Below, one piece after another: positions 8,506-15,736 of a stretch of DNA of 19,157 bases. The notes beneath the pieces were generated by a model that ran no database searches, was not told the origin of the DNA, and worked only from the letters and a program-made list of their open reading frames with translations. Position numbers and translations under genes: made by a program. How positions within the stretch are numbered: position 1 is the first letter of the stretch; every line of letters starts with the position of its first letter. Source of the DNA: GH45 sp046704385 (GTDB lineage: Bacteria > Bacteroidota > Bacteroidia > Bacteroidales > SZUA-534); contig JBJKSB010000033.1 of the NCBI GenBank assembly GCA_046704385.1, positions 1 to 19,157 on the forward strand. The letters are read 5' to 3'.

Positions 8506-9387
8506 TTAATTTTCAAAATCGCGGGGAACAGCTTTTAACAACTCAACCTCGTAAATTACCGTAGTAAACGGCGGAATAATTCCAGTGGAACTTCCCTTTT
8601 CTCCCCACGCCAGATCGGAAGGAAGAATAACTAAAGCCTTTTCGCCTTCACGCATACGGCCAATTGCTTCGTTGAGACCTTCAATAACCTGCAATTCCGT
8701 ACCATAAACAAATTCAAAAGGTTGATGGCGTTTAGTTGTTGAATCGAAAAATTTGCCATTTAAAAACCGCCCTTCATAATTTACAGTAACTAAATCACCA
8801 ATTTCAACGGGTTTGCCTGTTCCCTGAACCAGTGTAATAAAGTACATCCCATTATCCATCGGTTTAACATCAATTTTTTGATCTTTAAGAAAACGCGCAA
8901 GTACGGTTTTTTCGTATTCACCAAAATCTTCAATCCATTTCAAAAAATCTTCCTTATCCTTTTGGTATTGTTCTGCAGTTCTAATCTCATCCAACCTTAT
9001 TTCAACCTTTAATTTATCGCCCTTTTTTAAAAATTTGGGAAGTTTTGTCTGCAGGGTTTTGGTAAAAAAATCGTCGGCATTAATGATAAATGATGCACTA
9101 TCACCTTCTGAGAGCATCAAAAAACATTCATCAATGCTGCCTTTAAAATCGGGCTTGGTAAGCTGAAAAGTACGAAGGCCTGAGAAAAAAACTGAATCTT
9201 TTAATGTAGCATATTTTATATCGGCTGTAACAAAATCGGTAGGCACAGGTGGCTTAACATCCTCACCTATTTTTTGAAGATGATAATAAATACCGGTTTT
9301 GGTTTTCGAATAATCCGGAAATCTTTTAAATAAATTGCAAGATGCTAATATAAAGATGCTTAGTATTATCAGTAATTTATTCCTCAT
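8506..9387 (-). CDS. FKBP-like lipoprotein, two-domain paralogue with altered active site
   Basis: A 293-residue lipoprotein: signal LLIILSIFILASC with lipobox Cys17. Its layout matches the neighbour at 7639-8490. The N-terminal degenerate FKBP-like domain (about 30-137) contains FKGSIDECFLMLSEGDSASF and NADDFFTKT, clearly paralogous to GGSIEDALIMMHKGDSAVFK and NALNYYTKT next door. A helical linker and a C-terminal FKBP domain (about 178-287) follow. This C-terminal domain keeps FFDS (Asp215) and the IPPFTTVIYEVELLK ending but has Leu238 where FKBP12 has Trp59 (VIEGLNEAI) and Trp261 where it has Tyr82 (LAWG). Isomerase activity may thus be weak or absent and a chaperone function more likely; this is inference. 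It lies 13 nt after the GldI-like gene, in the same operon. Confidence 0.86.
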   Translation of the reverse strand: MRNKLLIILSIFILASCNLFKRFPDYSKTKTGIYYHLQKIGEDVKPPVPTDFVTADIKYATLKDSVFFSGLRTFQLTKPDFKGSIDECFLMLSEGDSASFIINADDFFTKTLQTKLPKFLKKGDKLKVEIRLDEIRTAEQYQKDKEDFLKWIEDFGEYEKTVLARFLKDQKIDVKPMDNGMYFITLVQGTGKPVEIGDLVTVNYEGRFLNGKFFDSTTKRHQPFEFVYGTELQVIEGLNEAIGRMREGEKALVILPSDLAWGEKGSSTGIIPPFTTVIYEVELLKAVPRDFEN

Positions 9388-9400
9388 TGGTTGTTGGCTT

Positions 9401-9946
9401 TTATTCGTCTGTTAATTTAAGCAATTCTACGTTATATACAATGGTAGAACGTGGTGGAATTTTTTTTTCGTCACCCAGTAAGCCATACGCAAGATGCGGA
9501 GGCATGATAAAACGTGCCGATGAACCTTCGTTTAACAATAGAATCCCCTCCTCTAAACCTGACTCAACTCCTCCCTGACCAATTTTAAATTCCTTTAAAC
9601 CCAGACTATCTGACGAATAACAGGTTTTGCCGTTCATCAGGTCAATTTGATAGCGTATTTGGGCAAGCTCACCAGGCATAGCTTTTTTGCCATCTCCATT
9701 ACTTAAAATTTCGTACCACAATCCACTTTTTGTCATTTTCATATTCCAGTGATGCCTTGCAATATATTTTTCAATTTCGGAATGATCCATTTTTACCAGC
9801 CCTTTATTGGCTTTAACCAAATTTTCCTGGTATAATTTTTCTTGTTTTGCTGTGTATTTTTTAGGCTTATGGTTACATGCCGAAAATATAAAAACGACTG
9901 TTATACAGATAATAATATAAATTAATGTGAATTTTCCTTTAGCCAT
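9401..9946 (-). CDS. gldI: GldI-like FKBP-fold lipoprotein
   Basis: A 181-residue lipoprotein: hydrophobic stretch LIYIIICITVVFIFSAC with lipobox Cys24. A charged helical linker (30-65) is followed by a single FKBP domain (about 72-178) ending IPPRSTIVYNVELLKL. Size and layout match GldI, the FKBP-related lipoprotein first linked to gliding in Flavobacterium and common in Bacteroidota including non-gliders. Pocket residues have diverged: Tyr110 stands at the FKBP12 Asp37 position (KTCYSSDS) and Leu131 at Trp59 (VESGLEEGI), while Tyr154 (LAYG) is kept. It starts 3 nt after the DHH phosphoesterase gene. An A9 run lies in the GDEKKIPPR coding segment. The gldI name rests on length, lipobox and synteny; it may instead be a generic FKBP lipoprotein with no part in motility. 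Confidence 0.78.
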   Translation of the reverse strand: MAKGKFTLIYIIICITVVFIFSACNHKPKKYTAKQEKLYQENLVKANKGLVKMDHSEIEKYIARHHWNMKMTKSGLWYEILSNGDGKKAMPGELAQIRYQIDLMNGKTCYSSDSLGLKEFKIGQGGVESGLEEGILLLNEGSSARFIMPPHLAYGLLGDEKKIPPRSTIVYNVELLKLTDE

Positions 9947-9949
9947 AAT

Positions 9950-10969
9950 CTAATCAATATACTCTTTATAAAAAGATAAAATACTTTCAAATTTTTGAAC
10001 CGCCTGCTGTAACGATCCTTTAAATTCACCTCCGGCAGCATTCATATGACCTCCGCCGCTAAAATGTTCTTTTGCCACTTTGTTGGCCGGGAAATTTCCT
10101 TTCGACCGGAATGAACATTTAGTATAATTGTCCTTTTCGATAAAGATAGCCGAAAATACAACATCCCTTATTGAAAGCGGATAATTTACTACATTTTCCG
10201 TATCGCCATATTCAAAATTATAAGAATTTAAATCGTCTTTTGTCAGTACAATGTAGGCTGACTTATATTCATTTACAACCGTCAGATTTGTACTAACCGC
10301 TTTTCCCAATAAGCGTAACCGGCCTTCGGAAAAATTGTTGTACACTCTATCGGTAATTTTGTCCTTATCCACACCCAAGGTCAGTAATTTAGCCACCACT
10401 TCAAAGGTACGGGGCGAAGATGAATTATAGCTAAACGATCCAGTATCTGTCATTATCCCCATGAAAAGGCTCTCGGCCATATCGCGGGTAACCGATTCTT
10501 CTCCCGAAAGAGCATCAATAAATTCATAAATCAGCTCGGCTGTGGAGCTTGACGAAACCCGGCTGTAAATAATATCACAAATATCTTCCGGTTCAGGATG
10601 ATGGTCAATCATTATTTTGGGTACAGTCATGGGAATAATTTTATCGCCCATTTCCGACAAACGGCTCCGGTGATTAAAATCGACCATTAATATTAAATCA
10701 GCCTGCTGCAGCAATTCGGCACCTTTATCCTTGTTGTTTTCGTAAACAATAACTTCATCAATTAAAGGCATCCAATTCACATTAGCCGGTAATTTGTTAG
10801 GCGTGAAAAAAGTAACTTTTTTTTGAATATTGATAAAATAATGAAAAAGAGCCATTGCTGAACCAATGGCATCACCATCGGGGTTTTTGTGGGTTACTAT
10901 GGCTATATGATGTGCATCATTTATAAATGATTTTGCCTTAGAAATGAATTCATGTGTAAGCGTTTCCAA
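9950..10969 (-). CDS. nrnA: DHH/DHHA1 phosphoesterase, NrnA-like oligoribonuclease/pAp phosphatase
   Basis: NrnA-type enzymes degrade nano-RNA and dephosphorylate 3'-phosphoadenosine 5'-phosphate in the cytoplasm with Mn2+. The 339-residue protein has all metal-binding motifs: THKNPDGDAIGS (His27, Asp31, Asp33), VDFNHRSR (Asp97), the DHH motif IDHHP (122-124) and MTDTGSF (Asp175). The C-terminal DHHA1 motif GGGHMNAAGG is at 305-314. The start codon appears to be TTG at 10969: a TAA stop lies three codons upstream in frame (10978-10976), and the next in-frame Met (residue 39) is inside the conserved first motif. A TATCTTTG promoter box lies just upstream. It is the first gene of the six-gene operon; the GldI-like gene begins 3 nt after its stop. 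Confidence 0.93.
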   Translation of the reverse strand: METLTHEFISKAKSFINDAHHIAIVTHKNPDGDAIGSAMALFHYFINIQKKVTFFTPNKLPANVNWMPLIDEVIVYENNKDKGAELLQQADLILMVDFNHRSRLSEMGDKIIPMTVPKIMIDHHPEPEDICDIIYSRVSSSSTAELIYEFIDALSGEESVTRDMAESLFMGIMTDTGSFSYNSSSPRTFEVVAKLLTLGVDKDKITDRVYNNFSEGRLRLLGKAVSTNLTVVNEYKSAYIVLTKDDLNSYNFEYGDTENVVNYPLSIRDVVFSAIFIEKDNYTKCSFRSKGNFPANKVAKEHFSGGGHMNAAGGEFKGSLQQAVQKFESILSFYKEYID

Positions 10970-10990
10970 ACTATTTTAATTTAAAAACAG

Positions 10991-10998
10991 CAAAGATA
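10991..10998 (-). promoter_or_regulatory. Candidate -7 box for the nrnA-FKBP-glycosyltransferase operon
   Basis: Read on the minus strand this is TATCTTTG, an exact TAnnTTTG match, ending 21 bp before the proposed TTG start of nrnA. Transcription would begin near 10984 and leave a leader of about 15 nt. No good -33 TTTG is visible at the usual spacing. The site supports a transcript start here for the whole six-gene run. Confidence 0.5.
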
Positions 10999-11058
10999 AG
11001 GCTTATTGGTAATATTTTGAAGTTGGGGGCATAAATGTAGGTGGGTTTAATTAAAATC

Positions 11059-11436
11059 TTAATTGAAATCACCCTTTTTGAAATGAGCAAACTGATATTT
11101 AAATAAATTATTCAATTGATAAAAAGCGAAGCCTAAAAAAACTGACAGGTAAACATAGGTTAAAATTTGAGTAGCATCGGTCAGATACTTATTTAACCAC
11201 TTAAATAAGTTCGGTTCAAAATGAGTAAAAACAAAAACCCATAACAGCGATCCTAAAATGGCAACCCCGATAAAAAACCATGATCGTTTTATGTCTTTAT
11301 TATAAGCCTTGTCTTTTACCTCAACAGCTTTGATCTTTCCCATAATCAGATTGGTCAACTCATCCGATGCTTTTGGCCGGTTGGCTTTATCGAGTAAATA
11401 TTTCAAATTATCCGGTTTTTGTATTTCCCTATCCAT
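11059..11436 (-). CDS. Two-TM protein downstream of an ECF sigma factor (unknown family)
   Basis: A 125-residue protein I do not recognise. The first 50 residues are soluble and charged (DNLKYLLDKANRPKASDELT, then IMGKIKAVEVKDKAYNK), followed by two hydrophobic segments: WFFIGVAILGSLLWVFVF and ILTYVYLSVFLGFAFYQL. The C-terminus is short and basic (FKYQFAHFKKGDFN). The ATG at 11436 shares its A with the sigma factor's TGA stop, so the two are translationally coupled; a GTG three bases earlier is an alternative start. The soluble N-terminus followed by membrane helices, coupled to a sigma gene, is the layout of an anti-sigma factor, but no zinc-binding anti-sigma motif (HxxxCxxC) is present. 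The regulatory role is therefore only suggested by context. Confidence 0.8.
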   Translation of the reverse strand: MDREIQKPDNLKYLLDKANRPKASDELTNLIMGKIKAVEVKDKAYNKDIKRSWFFIGVAILGSLLWVFVFTHFEPNLFKWLNKYLTDATQILTYVYLSVFLGFAFYQLNNLFKYQFAHFKKGDFN

Positions 11437-11996
11437 CACACTATATATTTGAGTTCGTGTTTTAATTCCTGCTGTAATATTGAGTAGAACCGTTTTCGTG
11501 CCCTGAAGAGAATAACTTTGACATTATCCGTATTCAGGCCCATTATGCTTTCAATCTCTTTTAAACTTTGCTCCTCAAGGTAAAACAATTCCAGAATCAA
11601 GGCTTCACGCGGAGGCATTTTACCGAGGGCTAAATCAATAAAGTGTTTTTGCTCGTTTTCACGGATGCTTTGAATGCTTTGATTTACATCATATTCATCA
11701 ACTTCCCTGATTTCTTTTGCTGCATCCATGCTAATTTTTTTTCGCCTCAATACTTTAATAGATTCATTCACCACTATTCTCATTAACCAGGTTGAGAAAG
11801 CCGCTTCAGCTCTATAGGTATGAATCTTACGAAAAGCATTAATAAATGCCTCCTGTACCGTATCTTCAGCCAGAGTCAGGTCGTGTAAAACACTAAAAGC
11901 AACAGAGAACGCCTTGTCTTTATATCGGTCCACCAGGAAGCGGAACGATTCGGTATCGCCCTCTGTTACTTTTTGTATATAAAACTGATCAGTCAA
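11436..11996 (-). CDS. ECF-type RNA polymerase sigma factor
   Basis: A 186-residue sigma-70 family protein of ECF type. Region 2 covers about residues 8-95: GDTESFRFLVDRYKDKAFSV, the core-binding helix LAEDTVQEAFINAFRKI, and the promoter-melting segment AFSTWLMRIVVNESIKVLRR. Region 4 covers about 125-180: LALGKMPPREALILELFYLE, then LKEIESIMGLNTDNVKVILF with the helix-turn-helix, then RARKRFY. There is no region 1 or 3. The start appears to be TTG at 11996: the frame has TAA two codons upstream, which is the stop of the preceding gene, and the first in-frame Met is inside region 2. It sits 3 nt after the DUF6249-like gene and overlaps the two-TM gene by 1 nt. The likely targets cannot be told from the window. 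Confidence 0.93.
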   Translation of the reverse strand: MTDQFYIQKVTEGDTESFRFLVDRYKDKAFSVAFSVLHDLTLAEDTVQEAFINAFRKIHTYRAEAAFSTWLMRIVVNESIKVLRRKKISMDAAKEIREVDEYDVNQSIQSIRENEQKHFIDLALGKMPPREALILELFYLEEQSLKEIESIMGLNTDNVKVILFRARKRFYSILQQELKHELKYIV

Positions 11997-11999
11997 ATG

Positions 12000-12356
12000 T
12001 TAAGCTGCTTTTTTTGCCAGCCAATAATTAGCAAATAAAATACTGGCCCCACCAAATAACAATATCATTGCAAAATAGGAAATAACTGTCGGTAAAATGT
12101 CCAATGAACTAAAAATCACTGCAAATACAAGTCCCAGGGCAATACCTATGAGAATCATACCAAATTTAAAAAATCCATTCTTATTTTCCCGTTTTTTATA
12201 TATCTCAGAAATGTCGACACCTTTTTCAATTAGTGCCATTCTTTCCTTATTTCGGGCCTTAACTGTGTAATAAACAGCCAGCACAATGGCCGTAAAAACC
12301 GTTAAATTGATTAAAATACCTGTGATCATTCCAAAGATCGGAACATTATCTTCCAT
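12000..12356 (-). CDS. Small membrane protein, DUF6249-like
   Basis: A 118-residue membrane protein with an N-terminal helix (IFGMITGILINLTVFTAIVLAV), a cytosolic basic loop containing KARNKERMALIEKGVDISEI, and two further helices (FFKFGMILIGIALGLVFAVI and YFAMILLFGGASILFANYWL). The R-x-A-L-I-E-K-G motif between helices is typical of DUF6249-type proteins that I recall next to ECF sigma genes in Bacteroidota; function unknown. It is the first gene of a three-gene run with the ECF sigma factor and the two-TM protein, so a role in signalling to the sigma factor is possible but unproven. I see no exact TAnnTTTG box in the 189 bp before it. Confidence 0.82.
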   Translation of the reverse strand: MEDNVPIFGMITGILINLTVFTAIVLAVYYTVKARNKERMALIEKGVDISEIYKKRENKNGFFKFGMILIGIALGLVFAVIFSSLDILPTVISYFAMILLFGGASILFANYWLAKKAA

Positions 12357-12545
12357 AGCTTTAAAGATTTTAGTTAAACATTAAATTTTTACATTATAGA
12401 TATTTTAAGAATGAAGTAGGTAACAAAAAAATTGAATTATTTTCATTAGCTTGGCGGCTGAAAATTAAAAAAGAGAATTTATTTTGATTTTTAATTTTAA
12501 CATGAATGATATTTAAACAATAAAAAACCTAAAAAAATCTTAACT

Positions 12546-12989
12546 ATGGCAGGTACATACACATTTACTATCATTAAACCTGGTGCGGTAAACAATGAAC
12601 ATATTGGTCCAATTCTGAATATGATTAATAACAATGGTTTTCATATTGCAGCTATGAAATTATTAGAATTGCGTACCGCTCAGGCCCAAAAATTTTATGC
12701 TGTTCACCGTGAACGTCCTTTTTATAACGATTTAATCAAGTTTATGACCTCAGGACCTATTGTAGTTGCTATACTCGAAAAAGAGAATGCCGTAGAGAAC
12801 TATCGCAAGTTAATTGGTAATACCGATCCGGTAAAAGCAGACGAAGGTACTATAAGAAAACTTTTTGCTCAATCGATGCAGATGAATGCAGTACATGGTT
12901 CAGACAGCGATGAGAATGCTAAAATTGAGAGCGATTTCTTTTTCTCAAATAGCGAACGATTCAGCATTTTTGAAAAACGCGATTTTTAA
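12546..12989 (+). CDS. ndk: Nucleoside diphosphate kinase
   Basis: Ndk transfers the terminal phosphate of ATP to NDPs through a phosphohistidine intermediate, balancing cytosolic NTP/dNTP pools. The 147-residue protein is full length for the family. Hallmarks are TFTIIKPGAV at the N-terminus, the KFYAVHRERPFYNDLIKFMT substrate segment, MTSGPIVVAILEKENAV, EGTIRKLFAQS, and the active-site NAVHGSDS with catalytic His117. A strong terminator follows 27 bp after the stop. The gene stands alone, divergent from the ECF sigma operon. Confidence 0.97.
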   Translation: MAGTYTFTIIKPGAVNNEHIGPILNMINNNGFHIAAMKLLELRTAQAQKFYAVHRERPFYNDLIKFMTSGPIVVAILEKENAVENYRKLIGNTDPVKADEGTIRKLFAQSMQMNAVHGSDSDENAKIESDFFFSNSERFSIFEKRDF

Positions 12990-13015
12990 TCAGATTTCGA
13001 TATAATAAAAATGAA

Positions 13016-13041
13016 GGGTGCCTTTTTCAGGTACCCTTTTT
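13016..13041 (+). terminator. Rho-independent terminator after ndk
   Basis: GGGTGCCT (13016-13023) pairs with AGGTACCC (13029-13036) in an 8-bp stem with one G-U pair and a 5-nt loop, followed by a run of five or more T. It lies between the convergent ndk and YceI-family genes and may work for both. Confidence 0.85.
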
Positions 13042-13083
13042 AATTAACCAAATGTTCTATAAGTTGCAAAAAAAATTAAATTA

Positions 13084-13746
13084 TTACTTGGAATAGACTT
13101 CTATTCGAATACCAATTTCATCATTAATTAAATTATCTTTCAATTCCTTAAAAACTGATTTTGAATTATAACTGACTTTCCATAAGGTTCTGTCTATGTA
13201 AAAATCCTCAGATGTTGCCGTAACTTTTCCATCGTTGACACTAACATTCGCTTTAAATGTTATCGGATGCGTAAAGCCCTTGATGGTTAAATTACCGGTA
13301 ATACTTTGTGAGTAATTTTCTTCACTTATTTCATCGACCCTGGTTATTACAAACCTGGCCTCCGGAAATGAATCAACGTTAAAAAAATCGGGCGATTTCA
13401 AATGACCTACCAGTTTTTTGTTCATCCCTTCATTTTGAATATCTTCGTCAACAATGGAATTCATATCAATAATAAAATCACCACCAACCAATTTTCCGTC
13501 TTTAACCAAATAATTACCCTCTTTAATTTTGATAGTCCCATTATGACTGCCACCAGGCTTGGAACCTTCCCAGTAAATTTTTGATAATTTAGGACAAGCC
13601 TGTACACTGTCTCCGTCCATTTCAGCAACCATACCCGAAACACTTTTGGCATTTGATTGAGTGGCGGTTTTTTTCCCTGTCTGATTACAGGCAACTGCTG
13701 ATACAAATAGTACAGCAATAAAAATTTTGGATACTTTTTTCATCAT
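13084..13746 (-). CDS. YceI-family lipoprotein
   Basis: A 220-residue lipoprotein: basic MMKKVSK, hydrophobic IFIAVLFVSAVAC, lipobox Cys20, then a polar Thr/Ser/Lys linker. The rest is a YceI-like domain: KIYWEGSKPGGSHNGTIKI near the start (the usual V-x-F-x-G-x-H pattern appears as the short SHNGTI), GGDFIIDMNSI, HLKSPDFFNVDSFPEARFVI and ITGNLTIKGFTHPITFKANV. YceI proteins have a lipocalin-like barrel that binds polyisoprenoid or other apolar ligands; the ligand here is unknown. Two adjacent ATGs (13746, 13743) give equivalent starts. Expression appears monocistronic: it converges on ndk and lies 164 bp after the DUF721 gene end. Confidence 0.92.
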   Translation of the reverse strand: MMKKVSKIFIAVLFVSAVACNQTGKKTATQSNAKSVSGMVAEMDGDSVQACPKLSKIYWEGSKPGGSHNGTIKIKEGNYLVKDGKLVGGDFIIDMNSIVDEDIQNEGMNKKLVGHLKSPDFFNVDSFPEARFVITRVDEISEENYSQSITGNLTIKGFTHPITFKANVSVNDGKVTATSEDFYIDRTLWKVSYNSKSVFKELKDNLINDEIGIRIEVYSK

Positions 13747-13910
13747 GTTAAAATTTAAAACGCTTTAATCTCGTCTTACAACCTGTTATAAATTTTAAAT
13801 GTAAGCGTTACAACCATAAACCACGAATTCATAAAATTGTTTATTCAGCAATAAAAAACCTTAACCTAGCAACAATTTAGCCTGGTAACCTTTTAACCCA
13901 ATAACTGATA

Positions 13911-14201
13911 CTATTTCAACATAATATCATCAATAACTTTTTCGGGAGAACCCGAATTCAACTGTTCAAGCAGCATGCTTTTTAAATGCAATAGTTCGTT
14001 ACGAACTACCGATGAATTTAAAACCACATAAAGTATACGATCCTTGATGTATATTTCACGTGTTGCCCGGGCAATTGTTTTTCCTACATGTTTTTCCCAG
14101 GAGCTAATCAGACTGACTTCCCTGAGCTTCTGTTTCATTTTTAAAGCATCAAGGTATTCGCTTATAATCTCCTTTAAGGGTTGGGCATTAGATTTTTTCA
14201 T
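13911..14201 (-). CDS. DUF721 family protein (DciA-like)
   Basis: A 96-residue protein with the DUF721 pattern: PLKEIISEYLDALKMKQKLR, then VSLISSWEKHVGKTIARATR, then a beta segment IYIKDRILYVVLNSSVVRNE and a final LKSMLLEQLNSG helix. DUF721 includes DciA, the helicase operator found in bacteria without DnaC/DnaI; whether this short form loads DnaB is unproven. Its ATG overlaps the end of recF by 14 nt, so the two are translationally coupled. Pairing of DUF721 with recF is a well-known arrangement and fits a replication/repair role. Confidence 0.88.
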   Translation of the reverse strand: MKKSNAQPLKEIISEYLDALKMKQKLREVSLISSWEKHVGKTIARATREIYIKDRILYVVLNSSVVRNELLHLKSMLLEQLNSGSPEKVIDDIMLK

Positions 14202-15303
14202 GAATAGGAGTCAGTTTGGCATGGTCAACATTAAAATGAAAATACTCCCCGTTAATTTGTTGCAGCACTTTATTTATTCTTTCGGGATTAGTATCAGTAA
14301 TAAATATTTGCCCGAAACTGTTTTCAGCTACAAGTTTAATTATTTGTTCCGCCCGATCGTGATCAAGCTTATCAAAAATATCGTCGAGTAATAAAATAGG
14401 TTTAAATCCACATAACTTATGAATGTATTCAAATTGAGCCAATTTCATTGCCACCAGATATGATTTTTGCTGACCCTGTGATCCCAGCTTCCGAATAGGA
14501 TAATCGCCCAGTAAGAGTTCCAGGTCGTCTTTATGAATACCTACGGTTGTATATCGGGCCGCTTTATCATTATTCAGGTTTTTATTCAGAAGATTTTCAA
14601 AGTCATTCTCGTGCAATTGTGAGTTATATCGGAGCGAAACCGGCTCTTTACCTTGAGATATATGCGAAAAATATTGTTGAAAAACCGGGATTAAATCATC
14701 AATAAACTTTTCCCTTTTGTTATAAATCCTTGTTCCGGCCTCTGAAAGTTGCAAATTATATAATTCAATTACATCCTTATCAAAATTGCCGGAACTTGTA
14801 TATTGCTTTAACATGTAATTTCGCTGCAACAATGTTCGGTTATAGTTTTGTAAATCAAACAAATATTCCCGGTCAAACTGTGAAATTATTCCATCGACAA
14901 ACTTACGGCGCTCCTCGCTCCCACCCAAAATCAGGTTAATATCATAGGGCGAAATCATTACCAGCGGAATCAAGCCAATGTGATCGGCAAATTTTTCATA
15001 CTCCTTTTTATTGCGTTTGAATTTTTTCTTCCGGCCGGCTTCAAAACCACAATAGATATTCTCAATACTGTCATCAAACTTATAAAACCCATTAATCAGA
15101 AACATTTTATCGCCATGGCGGATATTTAATGAATCAATATTTGTAAAAAAACTCTTACAAAACGATAAATAATAAATGGCATCCAAAATATTGGTTTTAC
15201 CCACTCCATTATTACCTGTAAAACAATTTATTTTTGAACTGAAATCTACCTCGACTTCGGCATAATTCTTAAAATTTACTAATGACAAGTGTTGAATAAA
15301 CAT
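14188..15303 (-). CDS. recF: DNA replication and repair protein RecF
   Basis: RecF is an ABC-type ATPase that binds DNA and helps load RecA at single-strand gaps. With the ATG at 15303 the protein has 371 residues and begins MFIQHLSLVNFKNYAEVEV, the normal RecF start; an upstream in-frame ATG at 15363 would add 20 non-conserved residues and was rejected. Walker A GNNGVGKT is at 30-37, the signature LGSQGQQKS at 273-281, Walker B ILLLDDIFDKLD at 303-314, and GQIFITDTNP follows. The family segment MISPYDINLILGGSEERRKF is also present. It forms an operon with the DUF721 gene. A near-consensus box, TATCTTTA, lies 5 bp before the ATG. Confidence 0.96.
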   Translation of the reverse strand: MFIQHLSLVNFKNYAEVEVDFSSKINCFTGNNGVGKTNILDAIYYLSFCKSFFTNIDSLNIRHGDKMFLINGFYKFDDSIENIYCGFEAGRKKKFKRNKKEYEKFADHIGLIPLVMISPYDINLILGGSEERRKFVDGIISQFDREYLFDLQNYNRTLLQRNYMLKQYTSSGNFDKDVIELYNLQLSEAGTRIYNKREKFIDDLIPVFQQYFSHISQGKEPVSLRYNSQLHENDFENLLNKNLNNDKAARYTTVGIHKDDLELLLGDYPIRKLGSQGQQKSYLVAMKLAQFEYIHKLCGFKPILLLDDIFDKLDHDRAEQIIKLVAENSFGQIFITDTNPERINKVLQQINGEYFHFNVDHAKLTPIHEKI

Positions 15304-15736
15304 GGGGTAAAGATAAATAAAATGACATTCATGAAAAATAATGGCCATCATGAAAATTGCCATAATTAAAGAGTCCCCCGGAGGGCTCCTGAGGGACTCA
15401 AAGTGCTTCCTAAAATTACCTGCATTATTTAACCACGAAACTATTAAGATAAACGTTTTTAAGCTTCAAGACACCAAACTTAAGGCAAAACAACTAACTC
15501 TTTGTAGGTGTATTATATGCACCATATAAGCTTAAAACAGGAAGCACAAAGCTCTTCACTTTTATTTAACTTATGAGAAAAATCATTACCCGTCAGTCTC
15601 ATTTAGTGGTTGAATGCAATGTAAAATTACATCAACCCGTGAAAAGAATTTTAGCTTTTTAGAGTTCGTCAGGTTCTGGTTAGAATTCGATTATTTATTG
15701 GGGATTTTAATATCTGAATTTTACATAAAAATCAAA
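15304..15736. other. 430-bp intergenic region with hairpins, no convincing gene
   Basis: Two structures are visible: GAGTCCC (15371-15377) pairing with GGGACTC (15393-15399), and GGTGTAT (15507-15513) pairing with ATGCACC (15517-15523) with one G-U pair and a 3-nt loop. Neither has a T-run. The stretch 15430-15507 (AACCACGAAACTATTAAGAT, AAGCTTCAAGACACCAAACT, TAACTCTTTGTAGGTG) looks like a worn copy of the dispersed ACCACAAAGACAC-type repeats common in environmental bacteria. The short ORFs here look random. Confidence 0.4.
15308..15315 (-). promoter_or_regulatory. Near-consensus -7 box directly before recF
   Basis: On the minus strand TATCTTTA matches TAnnTTTG at all but the last base and ends 4 bp before the recF ATG. 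If used, the transcript would begin at or within a few bases of the start codon. No -33 partner was seen, so this is weak. Confidence 0.25.

Noticed and set aside
9460..9468. A9 coding run near the 3' end of the GldI-like gene as a programmed frameshift site
   Set aside because: The zero-frame product is complete and FKBP-like to its end; there is no second domain in another frame, so nothing suggests programmed slippage.
15304..15363. Upstream ATG that would lengthen RecF by 20 residues
   Set aside because: RecF proteins begin close to the FIQHLSLVNFKNY segment; the extension is not RecF-like and covers the promoter region.
15573..15662. 29-codon ORF starting MRKIITRQSHLVV on the plus strand
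   Set aside because: Very short, no promoter box or recognisable motif, in AT-rich gene-free DNA; most likely random.
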